64,000 bases of DNA from an uncultured Lachnospiraceae bacterium (GTDB taxonomy: Bacteria > Bacillota > Clostridia > Lachnospirales > Lachnospiraceae), in contig CALWIA010000033.1 in assembly GCA_944380605.1 (NCBI GenBank), positions 1 through 64,000 of the forward strand, read 5' to 3'. Positions 6,937 through 16,045 of the stretch are shown here, one piece after another. The translations under genes were made by a program, and so were the position numbers. Below the pieces are notes generated by a model. It made no database searches. It saw only the letters and a list, made by a program, of their open reading frames with translations, and was not told the DNA's origin. Each line of letters begins with the position of its first letter. The first letter of the stretch is position 1.

Positions 6937-7868
6937 TGTTTGAACACAAATCGGTACTGCTGAAAGAAACGGTAGACAGCCTGTGTATCCGTCCGGATGG
7001 CATCTATGTAGATGGCACGCTGGGCGGCGGAGGACATGCCTTTGAAGTGTGCCGGCGCCTGGGACCCGGCGGACGGCTGATCGGAATCGATCAGGATCAG
7101 GACGCCATTGCCGCGGCTTCGAAACGGCTGGCTCCCTTTGGAGACCGGGCTGTGATCGTCAGAAGCAATTACCGGCAGATTCAGGATGTGCTGGAAGGCC
7201 TGCAGATCGGCCGCGTGGACGGCATCTATCTGGATCTGGGCGTTTCTTCCTATCAGCTGGATACGGCGGAGAGAGGGTTTTCCTACCGGGAAGACGCGCC
7301 GCTGGACATGCGTATGGACCGGAGAAACACACAGACAGCCGCGGATCTGGTAAACGGCTGTGACGAAAGCGAACTGTACCGCATCATCCGGGACTATGGA
7401 GAAGAAAAATTCGCGAAGAACATCGCAAAACATATTGTAAAGGCACGGCAGGAGAAACCCATTGAAACCACGGGAGAGCTGACGGAGATCATCAAAGCCG
7501 CCATTCCGGCCAAGATGCGGGCCACCGGCGGCCATCCGGCAAAACGGACCTTTCAGGCCATCCGGATCGCGCTGAATCACGAACTGGAAGTGCTGGACCA
7601 GTCCATTGACACCATGATCCAGCTGCTGAACCCGGGCGGACGGCTTTCCATTATCACTTTCCACTCGCTGGAAGACCGGATTGTGAAAAACCGTTTCCGG
7701 GAAAATGAAAATCCCTGTATCTGCCCGCCGGATTTTCCGGTATGTGTCTGCGGCAGGGTCAGCCGGGGCCGGGTGATTACCCGAAAGCCCATACTGCCTT
7801 CCGAAGAAGAGTTAGAAGAGAACAAAAGAGCCAAAAGCGCCAAACTTCGCGTGTTTGAGCGCAGCTAG
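6933..7868 (+). CDS. rsmH: 16S rRNA (cytosine1402-N4)-methyltransferase RsmH
   Basis: RsmH (MraW) methylates N4 of C1402 in the 16S rRNA decoding centre using S-adenosylmethionine. The 311-aa product has the normal length. The SAM-binding loop is [10 protein letters not shown] (about 29-38). Further family blocks are [15 protein letters not shown] (about 101-115) and [19 protein letters not shown] (about 233-251), followed by a C-terminal cysteine-containing segment. It overlaps mraZ by 4 nt, which points to translational coupling. ATG 6936 is an alternative start. Confidence 0.97.
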   Translation: MMFEHKSVLLKETVDSLCIRPDGIYVDGTLGGGGHAFEVCRRLGPGGRLIGIDQDQDAIAAASKRLAPFGDRAVIVRSNYRQIQDVLEGLQIGRVDGIYLDLGVSSYQLDTAERGFSYREDAPLDMRMDRRNTQTAADLVNGCDESELYRIIRDYGEEKFAKNIAKHIVKARQEKPIETTGELTEIIKAAIPAKMRATGGHPAKRTFQAIRIALNHELEVLDQSIDTMIQLLNPGGRLSIITFHSLEDRIVKNRFRENENPCICPPDFPVCVCGRVSRGRVITRKPILPSEEELEENKRAKSAKLRVFERS

Positions 7869-7880
7869 AAAGGAGACCTC

Positions 7881-8384
7881 ATGGCAGCAGCAAGATCTTT
7901 ACCAGAGAGAAGACGGGCGTCTTCCCAGGTGTATGTACACGGCACGGCGGTACGCCGGCTGGAACCTGCGCAGAATCCGCCCCGGCGCCATCAGAGGTAC
8001 CAGGAGCAGGAACGCCGGCAGAAAGCTACCTACCGGATCCGCCGCAATCAGGAGAAGGCGCTCCAGATGGATCTGCCGTATCTGGCGGTGCTGGTGGCGG
8101 CAGCTGTCTGCGCACTGTACATCTGTGTCAACTACATTCATATCCAGTCCGGCATGACCGGCCGGATGGATACCATAAAGACCCTGGAACAGCAGCTGGA
8201 CACCCTGAAGGCGGAAAATGACGCGCTGGAGACCAGCATCAACACGTCGGTGGACCTGGACCATGTGTACAAGGTGGCGACGGAAGAACTGGGTATGGTA
8301 TACGCGGGAAAAGACCAGGTTCTTTTGTATAATCAGACAGAAAGCGAGTACGTAAAACAATATGAGGACATCCCGGAACAGTAA
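7881..8384 (+). CDS. ftsL: Cell division protein FtsL-like
   Basis: This 167-aa protein has a long Arg-rich cytoplasmic N-terminus and one membrane segment (about residues 62-84, LPYLAVLVAAAVCALYICVN). An extracellular coiled coil follows (TLEQQLDTLKAENDALETSI, about 105-124). This is the bitopic FtsL/DivIC layout. It should form the septal FtsQLB complex with FtsQ (17302) and a DivIC homologue. Sequence identity in this family is low, so the call rests on topology and its fixed place between rsmH and the PBP genes. AAAGGAG precedes the ATG. Confidence 0.85.
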   Translation: MAAARSLPERRRASSQVYVHGTAVRRLEPAQNPPRRHQRYQEQERRQKATYRIRRNQEKALQMDLPYLAVLVAAAVCALYICVNYIHIQSGMTGRMDTIKTLEQQLDTLKAENDALETSINTSVDLDHVYKVATEELGMVYAGKDQVLLYNQTESEYVKQYEDIPEQ

Positions 8385-10572
8385 AAGGAGAAGGCCGGAA
8401 CCGGAGACGCACCGTCCTTCCGGCGCTCCCGTTCGGAGACGGGCGGTTCCGCGGCACATGCAGGAAAAGCTGGCAGTCACGGTTTTGGTGATCATGCTGG
8501 CTTTGTTTGCGCTCAGCGTCGTCCTGTACCGGATCGTGGATCAGAACAACGACGACTATACCCGGGTGGTGCTGTCCCAGCATTCCACCTATGACAGCCG
8601 GACCATTCCCTACCGGCGCGGCGACATTGTGGACCGCAACGGCACGTATCTGGCTACCAGCGAACGGGTGTACAATCTGATTCTGGATCCGTATCAGATC
8701 TATTCCAAAGAAGAAAATTATCTGCAGACCACGGTGGACGCGCTGGTGCAGTGCTTCGGCTTTGACAAGATGGAACTGCTCAACACCCTGTCGGAGCGCA
8801 GAAACGACCGGTACGTCCGCTATGCCCGGCGGCTGAGCTATGAGAAAAAAGAAGAGTTTGAAGCGCTGGAGACCCAGATCAACAACGCCAACCGGGAGCA
8901 GGACAACCCTGGGCGGGTGTACGGCATCTGGTTTGAAGACGAGTACCAGCGGTTCTATCCGTACGGATCCCTGGCCTGCAATGTGATCGGCTTTGCCAAC
9001 AGCGACGGAGCCGGCGGAAACGGCGGCATCGAGCAGTATTACAACAGCCAGCTGATCGGCGTCAACGGAAGAGAATACGGCTATTTAAACGGCGATTCCA
9101 ACATGGAGACGGTGATCAAGCCTGCCAGCAACGGCAACACCATTGTGTCTACCATTGACGCCAATGTGCAGAGCATGGTGGAAAAGCGGGTGGAACAGTG
9201 GATGACGGAAACCGGCAGCAGCCAGATCGGTGTGGTGGTGATGGATCCCCGGAACGGGGAGATTCTGGCCATGGCCACGGACAAGACGTACGACCTCAAC
9301 GATCCCAGAGACCTGACGGGGCTGTACACGGAAGCGGAGATCGAGGCCATGGACGAAGAGGAGCAGTCCAACGCATGGAATCAGCTGTGGCGCAATTTCT
9401 GCGTCAGCGATACCTTTGAGCCGGGATCGCCTTCCAAGGTATTTACGGTGGCGGCGGCGCTGGAAGAAAATCTGGTCAACGCCAACACCCACTTTTTCTG
9501 CGACGGCTATCAGGTGATCGCGGGACGGCCGGTCAAGTGCACGGCCTACAGCAAAGGCGGACACGGCGACCTGGCGCTGGGGGAGACGCTGGTGGTTTCC
9601 TGCAACGACGCCATGATGCAGATTGCCGCCATGGAAGGCAAGACGGTTTTCAAAAAATACCAAGACCTGTTCAATCTGGGAGCCTCCACCGGCATCGACC
9701 TGCCGGGAGAGGCGGACGCCGCGACGCTGGTGTACCGGGAAGACAACATGGGTCCCATGGATCTGGCGACCAACTCCTTCGGACAGAACTACAACTGTAC
9801 CATGGTGCAGATGGCGGCGGCGTTCGCGTCGGTCATCAACGGCGGCTCTTACTACGAACCCCATGTGATGCGGCAGATTCTCAACGAAGACGGCGCGGTA
9901 ATCGAGAAAAACGACGGCGTGCTGGTGCGGGAGACGGTATCGGAATCCACCAGCAGCCTGATCCGGGACGCGCTGGTGCGCACCGTAGCGGAAGGCACCG
10001 GAAAAGCGGCCCAGGTAGAGGGGTATGAAATCGGCGGAAAGACCGGTACGGCGGAGAAAATCCCCAGAAACCAGGGCAATTACCTGGTATCCTTCTGCGG
10101 GTTCGCGCCGGGAGACGATCCGCAGGTACTGGTCTACGTGGTCATCGACGAGCCCAATGTGGAAGACCAGGCCCACAGTTCCTATGCCAGCGGCGTATTT
10201 TCCCAGATCATGGGGGACATCCTGCCTTATCTGAACGTATTTCCCATCCAGGAGCTGCCGGAGGGAGAAGGACAGACGGAAGAGCAGCTGGCGGGAGAGG
10301 GACTGCACCAGGGAGAAGAAGCGGAAGAAGAGACCCAGGAAGAACCGCAGATCCCTTATGAAACCGACGAATACGTGCCGCAGGAAACGGCGGAAGACGG
10401 TTCGCTGATTTCCTCCGGCATTCCGGCGGAACTGCCGGGAAGCCCGGATACGGACGAGCCGGCGCTGGTGCTGCCGGAGATGACGGCGGAAGAAACTTCG
10501 GCGCCGGAGGCAGATGGAGAGCCGGCGTCCTCCGCGGAGGAAACTTCGGCGCCGGAAGCGCCCCAAACGTGA
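8362..10572 (+). CDS. Class B penicillin-binding protein (PBP2/FtsI type)
   Basis: This peptidoglycan transpeptidase cross-links septal or side-wall peptidoglycan. The 736-aa product has a basic N-terminus, one membrane anchor (about 38-57), and a dimerisation domain with RRGDIVDRNG. The transpeptidase domain carries SPSK at 356-359 (the SxxK serine), SCND (SxN) and KTG at 560-562. The C-terminal ~110 residues form an unusual acidic Pro/Glu/Thr/Ala-rich tail, probably disordered. The ATG at 8362 overlaps ftsL by 23 nt; M33 (8458) is an alternative but would remove the basic N-terminus. It is one of two class B PBPs in tandem. Confidence 0.92.
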   Translation: MRTSRNSKRRRPEPETHRPSGAPVRRRAVPRHMQEKLAVTVLVIMLALFALSVVLYRIVDQNNDDYTRVVLSQHSTYDSRTIPYRRGDIVDRNGTYLATSERVYNLILDPYQIYSKEENYLQTTVDALVQCFGFDKMELLNTLSERRNDRYVRYARRLSYEKKEEFEALETQINNANREQDNPGRVYGIWFEDEYQRFYPYGSLACNVIGFANSDGAGGNGGIEQYYNSQLIGVNGREYGYLNGDSNMETVIKPASNGNTIVSTIDANVQSMVEKRVEQWMTETGSSQIGVVVMDPRNGEILAMATDKTYDLNDPRDLTGLYTEAEIEAMDEEEQSNAWNQLWRNFCVSDTFEPGSPSKVFTVAAALEENLVNANTHFFCDGYQVIAGRPVKCTAYSKGGHGDLALGETLVVSCNDAMMQIAAMEGKTVFKKYQDLFNLGASTGIDLPGEADAATLVYREDNMGPMDLATNSFGQNYNCTMVQMAAAFASVINGGSYYEPHVMRQILNEDGAVIEKNDGVLVRETVSESTSSLIRDALVRTVAEGTGKAAQVEGYEIGGKTGTAEKIPRNQGNYLVSFCGFAPGDDPQVLVYVVIDEPNVEDQAHSSYASGVFSQIMGDILPYLNVFPIQELPEGEGQTEEQLAGEGLHQGEEAEEETQEEPQIPYETDEYVPQETAEDGSLISSGIPAELPGSPDTDEPALVLPEMTAEETSAPEADGEPASSAEETSAPEAPQT

Positions 10573-10626
10573 ATAATTTGAAACAGGATTCATATACTGT
10601 AACAATGACCGGCAGATGGAAGGCAT

Positions 10627-12378
10627 ATGAATCAGACTCTTACCTGTCACCGGAAGAAAATAGCCATCCTGTGCCTGGCATGCCTGCTGCTGATGCTGGG
10701 TCTGGCAGGACGGCTATTTTTTCTTATGGTCTTCCGGTCGGTTCACTACAGTGAAATGGCAGAGGATCTGCACCAGAGAGAACGGACCATCAAAGCGGCC
10801 CGCGGCCGGATCCTGGATCGGAATGGTACGGTGATCGCCGACAACCGGGCGGTCTGCACCATATCGGTAATCCGCAGCCAGATAACGGACCCGGAAGCGG
10901 TGATCCGCCTGCTGACAGAAGAACTGGAATTGGACGAGGCGGAGGTGCGCAGGAAGGTGGAAAAGCGCAGCTCCCGGGAAATTATCCGGACCAATGTGGA
11001 TAAAGAGACGGGAGACCGGATCCGCGGGCAGCGGCTGGCCGGCGTCAAGGTGGATGAGGATTACAAGCGGTACTATCCCTACGGCAGCCTGGCTTCCCGG
11101 GTACTGGGATTTACCGGCGCCGACAACCAGGGCATCATCGGCCTGGAGGTGCAGTACGAATCCTGGCTGAAGGGGACGCCGGGAAGGATTCTGACCATGA
11201 CGGACGCCGCGGGGGTGGAACTGGACGGCATGCCGGAGGACCGGGTGGAGCCGGAGGCCGGCGCGGACCTGGTGACCAGCCTGGATGTCAACATCCAGCT
11301 GTACGCCCAGCAGGCGGCCTGGAAGGTGATGCAGGAAAAAGAGGCAAAGCAGGTTTCCATCGTGGTGATGAACCCGAAAAACGGTGAAATCCTGGCCATG
11401 GTCAGCGTGCCGGAATTTGATCTAAACGACCCCTTTTCCCTGCCGGAAGAAGCCGGGGCATCTTTGGAGGCCTCCGGCCTTTCCGTGGAAGAACGGCTGA
11501 ACCGGATGTGGAGAAATCCGGTGATCAACGACACCTATGAGCCGGGGTCTACGTTTAAAATCGTCACCGCCGCTGCCGGACTGGAAGAAGGGTGCGTGAC
11601 GCTGGAAGACCACTTTTTCTGTCCGGGATACCGGATTGTGGAAGACCGGAAAATCCGCTGCCACAAAACCGGCGGCCACGGCTCGGAAACCTTTCTGCAG
11701 GGAGCCATGAATTCCTGCAATCCGGTGTTTATCGACGTAGGACAGAAACTGGGGGTGGAAGCTTACTGCCGCTATTTCCGGCAGTTCGGGCTGCTGGGGA
11801 AAACCGGCGTGGACCTGCCGGGAGAAGCGTCTACCATTATGCACCGGGAAGAGGATATGGGGCTGGTGGAACTGGCTACGGTTTCCTTCGGCCAGTCCTT
11901 TCAGATCACGCCGCTGCAGCTGATTACCACCGTTTCTTCTGTCATCAACGGCGGCCGCCGGGTGACGCCCCATCTGGCGCTGCGGACAGAGGCGCAGGAG
12001 GGAAGCCGGATCCGGGAATTTGACTGGCCTTTGGGCGAGACCATTCTTTCGGAAGAAACCAGCGCCTCCATGCGGTTCATTCTGGAGCAGGTGGTAGCGG
12101 AGGGAAGCGGCAAAAAAGCGGCGCTGCCCGGCTGGCGCATCGGCGGCAAGACGGCCACGTCGGAGAAGCTGCCCAGAAGCCGGAAAAAGTACATTTCCAG
12201 TTTTATCGGATTCGCCCCGGCCCAGGATCCGGAGGTCATCGCCCTGATTACCATCGACGAGCCTTCTGGGGTCTATTACGGCGGCACCATAGCGGCGCCG
12301 GTGATCGGCAGCCTGTTTGAAAATATTCTGCCGTACCTGGGAATCCGGCAGCAGGAGGCGGCCGGTGAAAACAGTTGA
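10627..12378 (+). CDS. Class B penicillin-binding protein, SpoVD-like
   Basis: This second class B transpeptidase has 583 aa. One membrane anchor (about 11-32) is followed by the RGRILDRNGTVIADN block and a dimerisation domain. The transpeptidase domain has STFK at 308-311, SCNP (SxN) and, in place of the usual KTG, KTA at 508-510 (GGKTATSEK). I recall KTA in other Lachnospiraceae SpoVD-like proteins, so it may be normal for the lineage. Tandem placement after a PBP2 suggests one acts in division and one in cortex synthesis. It lacks the PASTA tail of Bacillus SpoVD. Confidence 0.9.
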   Translation: MNQTLTCHRKKIAILCLACLLLMLGLAGRLFFLMVFRSVHYSEMAEDLHQRERTIKAARGRILDRNGTVIADNRAVCTISVIRSQITDPEAVIRLLTEELELDEAEVRRKVEKRSSREIIRTNVDKETGDRIRGQRLAGVKVDEDYKRYYPYGSLASRVLGFTGADNQGIIGLEVQYESWLKGTPGRILTMTDAAGVELDGMPEDRVEPEAGADLVTSLDVNIQLYAQQAAWKVMQEKEAKQVSIVVMNPKNGEILAMVSVPEFDLNDPFSLPEEAGASLEASGLSVEERLNRMWRNPVINDTYEPGSTFKIVTAAAGLEEGCVTLEDHFFCPGYRIVEDRKIRCHKTGGHGSETFLQGAMNSCNPVFIDVGQKLGVEAYCRYFRQFGLLGKTGVDLPGEASTIMHREEDMGLVELATVSFGQSFQITPLQLITTVSSVINGGRRVTPHLALRTEAQEGSRIREFDWPLGETILSEETSASMRFILEQVVAEGSGKKAALPGWRIGGKTATSEKLPRSRKKYISSFIGFAPAQDPEVIALITIDEPSGVYYGGTIAAPVIGSLFENILPYLGIRQQEAAGENS

Positions 12379-12433
12379 TTATTCTGTGAAAAAGACGTAT
12401 ACTACTTAGGAATGCAGGCCGGAAACCGGCCTG
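12375..12433 (+). promoter_or_regulatory. Internal sigma-A promoter and leader hairpin before mraY
   Basis: TTGATT (12375-12380) and TATACT (12398-12403) are 17 nt apart, a strong internal promoter. The transcript would begin with a perfect 8-bp hairpin (CAGGCCGG-AAA-CCGGCCTG, 12415-12433) without a T run. This leader hairpin may protect the mRNA. Confidence 0.72.
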
Positions 12434-12469
12434 ACGGCAGAAATGCTACATAAGAATCTGAGGTGCGAT

Positions 12470-13438
12470 ATGATTCAAGAGACCATACTGGCGGTAATTA
12501 TCGCCTTTGCCATAAGCGCGCTGCTCTGTCCGGCGGTGATCCCCTTTCTTCACAAACTGAAATTCGGCCAGCAGATCCGGCAGGAGGGGCCCCAGGCCCA
12601 CTTGAAGAAGGCGGGCACGCCTACCATGGGGGGCCTGATTATTCTGGGAAGCATTATCATCACGTCCTTATTTTACCTGCGGGACTATCCCAAGATCATT
12701 CCGGTGCTGTTTGTGACCGTGGGATTCGGGATCATCGGCTTTCTGGATGACTATATCAAAATCGTGATGAAGCGGTCGGAGGGCCTGAATCCCAAACAGA
12801 AACTGGCGGGGCAGATCCTGATTACCGCTGTGTTTGTCTGCTATCTGATGCGCTCCGGAGAGGTGGGGACGGAGATTCTGGTTCCCTTTACCGGAGGCTT
12901 TGACCAGGGCATCCTTCTGGATCTGGGCTGGCTGTACATCCCCTTTGTGTTCCTGGTGATGCTGGGAACCGACAACGGCGTCAACTTTACCGACGGCCTG
13001 GATGGGCTGTGTACCAGCGTCACCATACTGGTGGCTACCTTTCTGACCATTGTGGCCCTGGGAGAAGAAAGCGGCATCAGTCCCATAACCGGCGCAGTGG
13101 CCGGCAGCCTGCTGGGATTTCTGCTGTTCAATGTGTATCCCGCCCGGGTGTTTATGGGAGACACCGGTTCCCTGGCTCTGGGAGGATTTGTGGCGGCCAG
13201 TGCCTTTATGATGCAGCTGCCGCTGTTTATTCCGCTGGTGGGGCTGATCTATCTGGCGGAAGTGCTGTCGGTGATCATTCAGGTGACATATTTCAAAAAG
13301 ACCGGAGGGAAGCGCATCTTCAAGATGGCTCCGATCCATCATCACTTTGAACTGTGCGGCTGGTCGGAGACCCGGGTAGTGGCGGTATTTTCCATTATCA
13401 CGGCCATTCTCTGCCTGGTTGCGTACTTAGGATTATAG
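12470..13438 (+). CDS. mraY: Phospho-N-acetylmuramoyl-pentapeptide-transferase MraY
   Basis: MraY makes lipid I by moving phospho-MurNAc-pentapeptide from UDP to undecaprenyl phosphate. The 322-aa membrane protein has about ten helices. Family motifs are KKAGTPTMGGLI (about 44-55), the Asp pair in GFLDDYIK, NFTDGLDGL, MGDTGSLALGG and the histidine run APIHHHFEL near the C-terminus. I chose ATG 12470 because GAGGTG lies just upstream and MIQETIL is a natural N-terminus. The upstream ATG at 12443 would add nine residues from the leader. Confidence 0.96.
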   Translation: MIQETILAVIIAFAISALLCPAVIPFLHKLKFGQQIRQEGPQAHLKKAGTPTMGGLIILGSIIITSLFYLRDYPKIIPVLFVTVGFGIIGFLDDYIKIVMKRSEGLNPKQKLAGQILITAVFVCYLMRSGEVGTEILVPFTGGFDQGILLDLGWLYIPFVFLVMLGTDNGVNFTDGLDGLCTSVTILVATFLTIVALGEESGISPITGAVAGSLLGFLLFNVYPARVFMGDTGSLALGGFVAASAFMMQLPLFIPLVGLIYLAEVLSVIIQVTYFKKTGGKRIFKMAPIHHHFELCGWSETRVVAVFSIITAILCLVAYLGL

Positions 13439-13449
13439 GAGGGAGAAAC

Positions 13450-14808
13450 ATGAGCCAGAGTCAGAAAGTTCTGGTGGCGGGAGCCGGAAAAAGCGGCATC
13501 GCCGCGGCGCAGCTGCTGTTGGATATGGGCGGCGAAGTAGTGCTGTACGACGGCAATGAGCAACTGGATGCGGACCGGCTGAAAAAGAAATTTGAGGACG
13601 CGGACCGGATCAGCGTGGTGCTGGGAGAACTGAAGCGCACCGACCTGCTGGGCGTGGAGATGTGCGTCATCAGCCCGGGCATTTCCCTGGAGACGCCGTT
13701 TGTGGCGGTGCTGGACGAAGCGGGGATCCCCATCTGGAGCGAGATCCAGCTGGCTTATCAGTGCGCCAAAGGCAAGCTGATCGCCATTACCGGCACCAAC
13801 GGAAAGACCACCACCACGGCTCTGACCGGTGAGATCATGAAAGCGTATTTTGACGATGTGTACGTGGTGGGCAACATCGGCATCCCCTATACCCAGGTGG
13901 CCATGAAGACCGAAGACGACACGGTGACGGTGGCGGAGGTCAGCAGCTTCCAGCTGGAGACCATTATGGATTTCCGCCCCAATGTCAGCGCGATTCTGAA
14001 TATTACGCCGGATCATTTGAACCGGCATCACACCATGGAATGCTATACCGCGGTCAAGGAAAGCATTGCCTCCAATCAGACGGAAGAGGACACCTGCGTG
14101 CTGAACTACGACGATCCGGCGCTGCGGGAATTCGGCGAAAGCGAAGAACGCAAGCCCAAGGTGGTGTTTTTCAGCAGCCGGCAGAAGCTCAAAGACGGCT
14201 ACTTCCTGGATGGAGACCAGATCTGTTTTGCGGAAAACGGAAAGGCGGAGCCGCTGCTGGACGTGCGGGAAATGCAGCTTCTGGGACGGCACAACTATGA
14301 AAACGTTATGGCGGCTATTGCCATAAGCCGGGCCATGGGCGTGCCGCTGCCGGTGATCCAGAAGGCGGTAAAGGCCTTTAAAGCGGTGGAGCACCGTATC
14401 GAATTTGTGCTGGAGCGGTCCGGCGTAAAATATTACAACGATTCCAAGGGAACCAATCCGGACGCGGCGATTCAGGCCATCCGGGCCATGCCTGGCCCCA
14501 CGCTGCTGATTGCCGGCGGATACGACAAGGAAGCGTCCTACGACGAATGGATCGAGGCGTTTGAGGGAAAGGTCCGCTATCTGGTGCTCATCGGCCAGAC
14601 CCGGGATAAGATCGCTCAGTGCGCCAAGGCCCATGGATTTTACGACATTATGTACGCGGAGGACATGTCCGAGGCGGTGCGGGTCTGCGCCTCCTACGCC
14701 AACATGGGAGACAACGTGCTGCTTTCTCCGGCATGCGCCAGCTGGGGCATGTTCCGGGACTATGAAGAGCGGGGCGAAATCTTCAAGGAGTGCGTCAGAA
14801 GCCTGTAG
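13450..14808 (+). CDS. murD: UDP-N-acetylmuramoylalanine--D-glutamate ligase MurD
   Basis: MurD adds D-Glu to UDP-MurNAc-L-Ala with ATP in the cytoplasm. The 452-aa product has an N-terminal Rossmann-like UDP-binding domain (LVAGAGKSGIAAAQLL). The central ATPase domain has its P loop GTNGKTTT at 115-122 and the NITPDHLNRH block. The C-terminal domain contains the YYNDSKGTNPDAAIQA motif. ATG 13450 follows AGGAGGGAG at 5 nt. An upstream in-frame ATG at 13354 lies inside mraY and is not used. Only 11 nt separate it from mraY. Confidence 0.96.
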   Translation: MSQSQKVLVAGAGKSGIAAAQLLLDMGGEVVLYDGNEQLDADRLKKKFEDADRISVVLGELKRTDLLGVEMCVISPGISLETPFVAVLDEAGIPIWSEIQLAYQCAKGKLIAITGTNGKTTTTALTGEIMKAYFDDVYVVGNIGIPYTQVAMKTEDDTVTVAEVSSFQLETIMDFRPNVSAILNITPDHLNRHHTMECYTAVKESIASNQTEEDTCVLNYDDPALREFGESEERKPKVVFFSSRQKLKDGYFLDGDQICFAENGKAEPLLDVREMQLLGRHNYENVMAAIAISRAMGVPLPVIQKAVKAFKAVEHRIEFVLERSGVKYYNDSKGTNPDAAIQAIRAMPGPTLLIAGGYDKEASYDEWIEAFEGKVRYLVLIGQTRDKIAQCAKAHGFYDIMYAEDMSEAVRVCASYANMGDNVLLSPACASWGMFRDYEERGEIFKECVRSL

Positions 14809-14837
14809 CAGCCCCAAAGCGGGAAGGAGGGACCGGA

Positions 14838-15977
14838 TTGGCAGGAAAGAAAAAGCGTTCCCAGCGGTTTTATGACTACAGCCTACTGTTTACGGTGGTG
14901 TTTCTGACCATATTCGGTCTGATTATGATCTACAGCGCCAGTTCCTACAAGGCGCAGATCGACTACGACGGAAACGCCGCGTATTTCATGATCCGCCAGG
15001 GGCTGATTGCCCTGGGCGGCTTTGTGGTGATGCTGATTATCTCCAAAATGGACTACCACTGGTATGCCAGGCTGTACCGGTTGGCCATCGCGGTTTCCTG
15101 GATCCTGATGATCGCGGTTTCGCTGTTCGGCAGAGAAGTCAACGGAAAAAAACGCTGGATCTACATCGGAAGCATTGGTTTCCAGCCTACGGAGATCGTA
15201 AAAATCACCGTTATTGTGGCGCTGGCGGCGCTGATCACCCGGCTGGGAAGAAACGTGGACCGGCTGGCGGGGCTGGTGCGGGCGGCGGCCATCGTGCTTC
15301 CTCTGGGAGCGGTAGTGGCGGCCAACAACCTAAGTTCCGGCATTATCATCTGCGGCATCGGCTTTGTGATGCTGTTTGTAGCCAGCAAAAAGAAACTGCC
15401 TTATGCGCTGTGCGTGCTGGCGGGCTGCCTGACGGTGGCTTTCGCGGGCCCTCTGGGACACGCGCTGGAATCCATAGGGCTGCTGCAGGAGTACCAGCTG
15501 CGCCGGATCAACGTGTGGCTGGATCCGGAGGCCTATCCGGACAGCGGCGGCTATCAGGTGCTGCAGGGGCTTTATGCCATCGGCTCCGGCGGGCTGTTCG
15601 GCAAGGGGCTGGGTGAAAGCATCCAGAAGCTTGGATTTGTGCCGGAGGCCCAGAACGATATGATCTTTTCCATTATCTGCGAAGAACTGGGGCTGTTCGG
15701 GGCCATTTCCCTGATTCTGGTCTTTATGTTCATGATTTACCGGTTCATGCTGATTGCCAGCAACGCGCCGGATCTGTTCGGGTCACTGCTGGTGGTGGGC
15801 GTTATGGCTCATATCGCCATTCAGGTGATCTTAAATATCGCGGTGGTGACCAATACCATCCCCAACACCGGCATCACCCTGCCGTTTATCAGCTACGGAG
15901 GCACGTCGGTCTTTTTCCTTATGGTGGAAATGGGCATGGTGCTGGCGGTATCCAACCAGATCAAATTGGAAAAATAA
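14838..15977 (+). CDS. ftsW: SEDS peptidoglycan glycosyltransferase FtsW
   Basis: FtsW is a SEDS-family peptidoglycan polymerase of the divisome that works with a class B PBP. The product (379 aa) has about ten membrane helices, the early IFGLIMIYSASSY segment, GREVNGKKRWIYIGSIGFQPTE (about 98-119), and the C-terminal NTIPNTGITLPFISYGGTS signature. I chose the TTG at 14838 because GGAAGGAGG (14822-14830) lies 7 nt upstream; the upstream ATG at 14790 is inside murD. SpoVE, the sporulation paralogue, cannot be excluded by sequence alone. Confidence 0.93.
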   Translation: MAGKKKRSQRFYDYSLLFTVVFLTIFGLIMIYSASSYKAQIDYDGNAAYFMIRQGLIALGGFVVMLIISKMDYHWYARLYRLAIAVSWILMIAVSLFGREVNGKKRWIYIGSIGFQPTEIVKITVIVALAALITRLGRNVDRLAGLVRAAAIVLPLGAVVAANNLSSGIIICGIGFVMLFVASKKKLPYALCVLAGCLTVAFAGPLGHALESIGLLQEYQLRRINVWLDPEAYPDSGGYQVLQGLYAIGSGGLFGKGLGESIQKLGFVPEAQNDMIFSIICEELGLFGAISLILVFMFMIYRFMLIASNAPDLFGSLLVVGVMAHIAIQVILNIAVVTNTIPNTGITLPFISYGGTSVFFLMVEMGMVLAVSNQIKLEK

Positions 15978-16045
15978 AAAATGGAAGCAGGACTTCCGCC
16001 TTCTACATAAGATGGGATATAGGAATCTGAGGGAGGGAGTACCGC

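Noticed and set aside
9085..10650. 521-codon open frame on the minus strand
   Set aside because: It lies fully opposite the PBP gene, has no ribosome site and an Arg/His/Val-rich shadow composition. High third-position GC in the real gene keeps the opposite strand open.
10569..10754. 61-codon frame between the two PBP genes
   Set aside because: It overlaps the start of the second PBP in another frame and has no family resemblance or ribosome site.
13342..14817. 491-codon minus-strand frame
   Set aside because: It is the antisense of murD. Similar frames opposite ftsZ (17970-19322), the binding protein (36168-37493) and the TIM-barrel/dehydrogenase pair (47903-49471) are rejected for the same reason.
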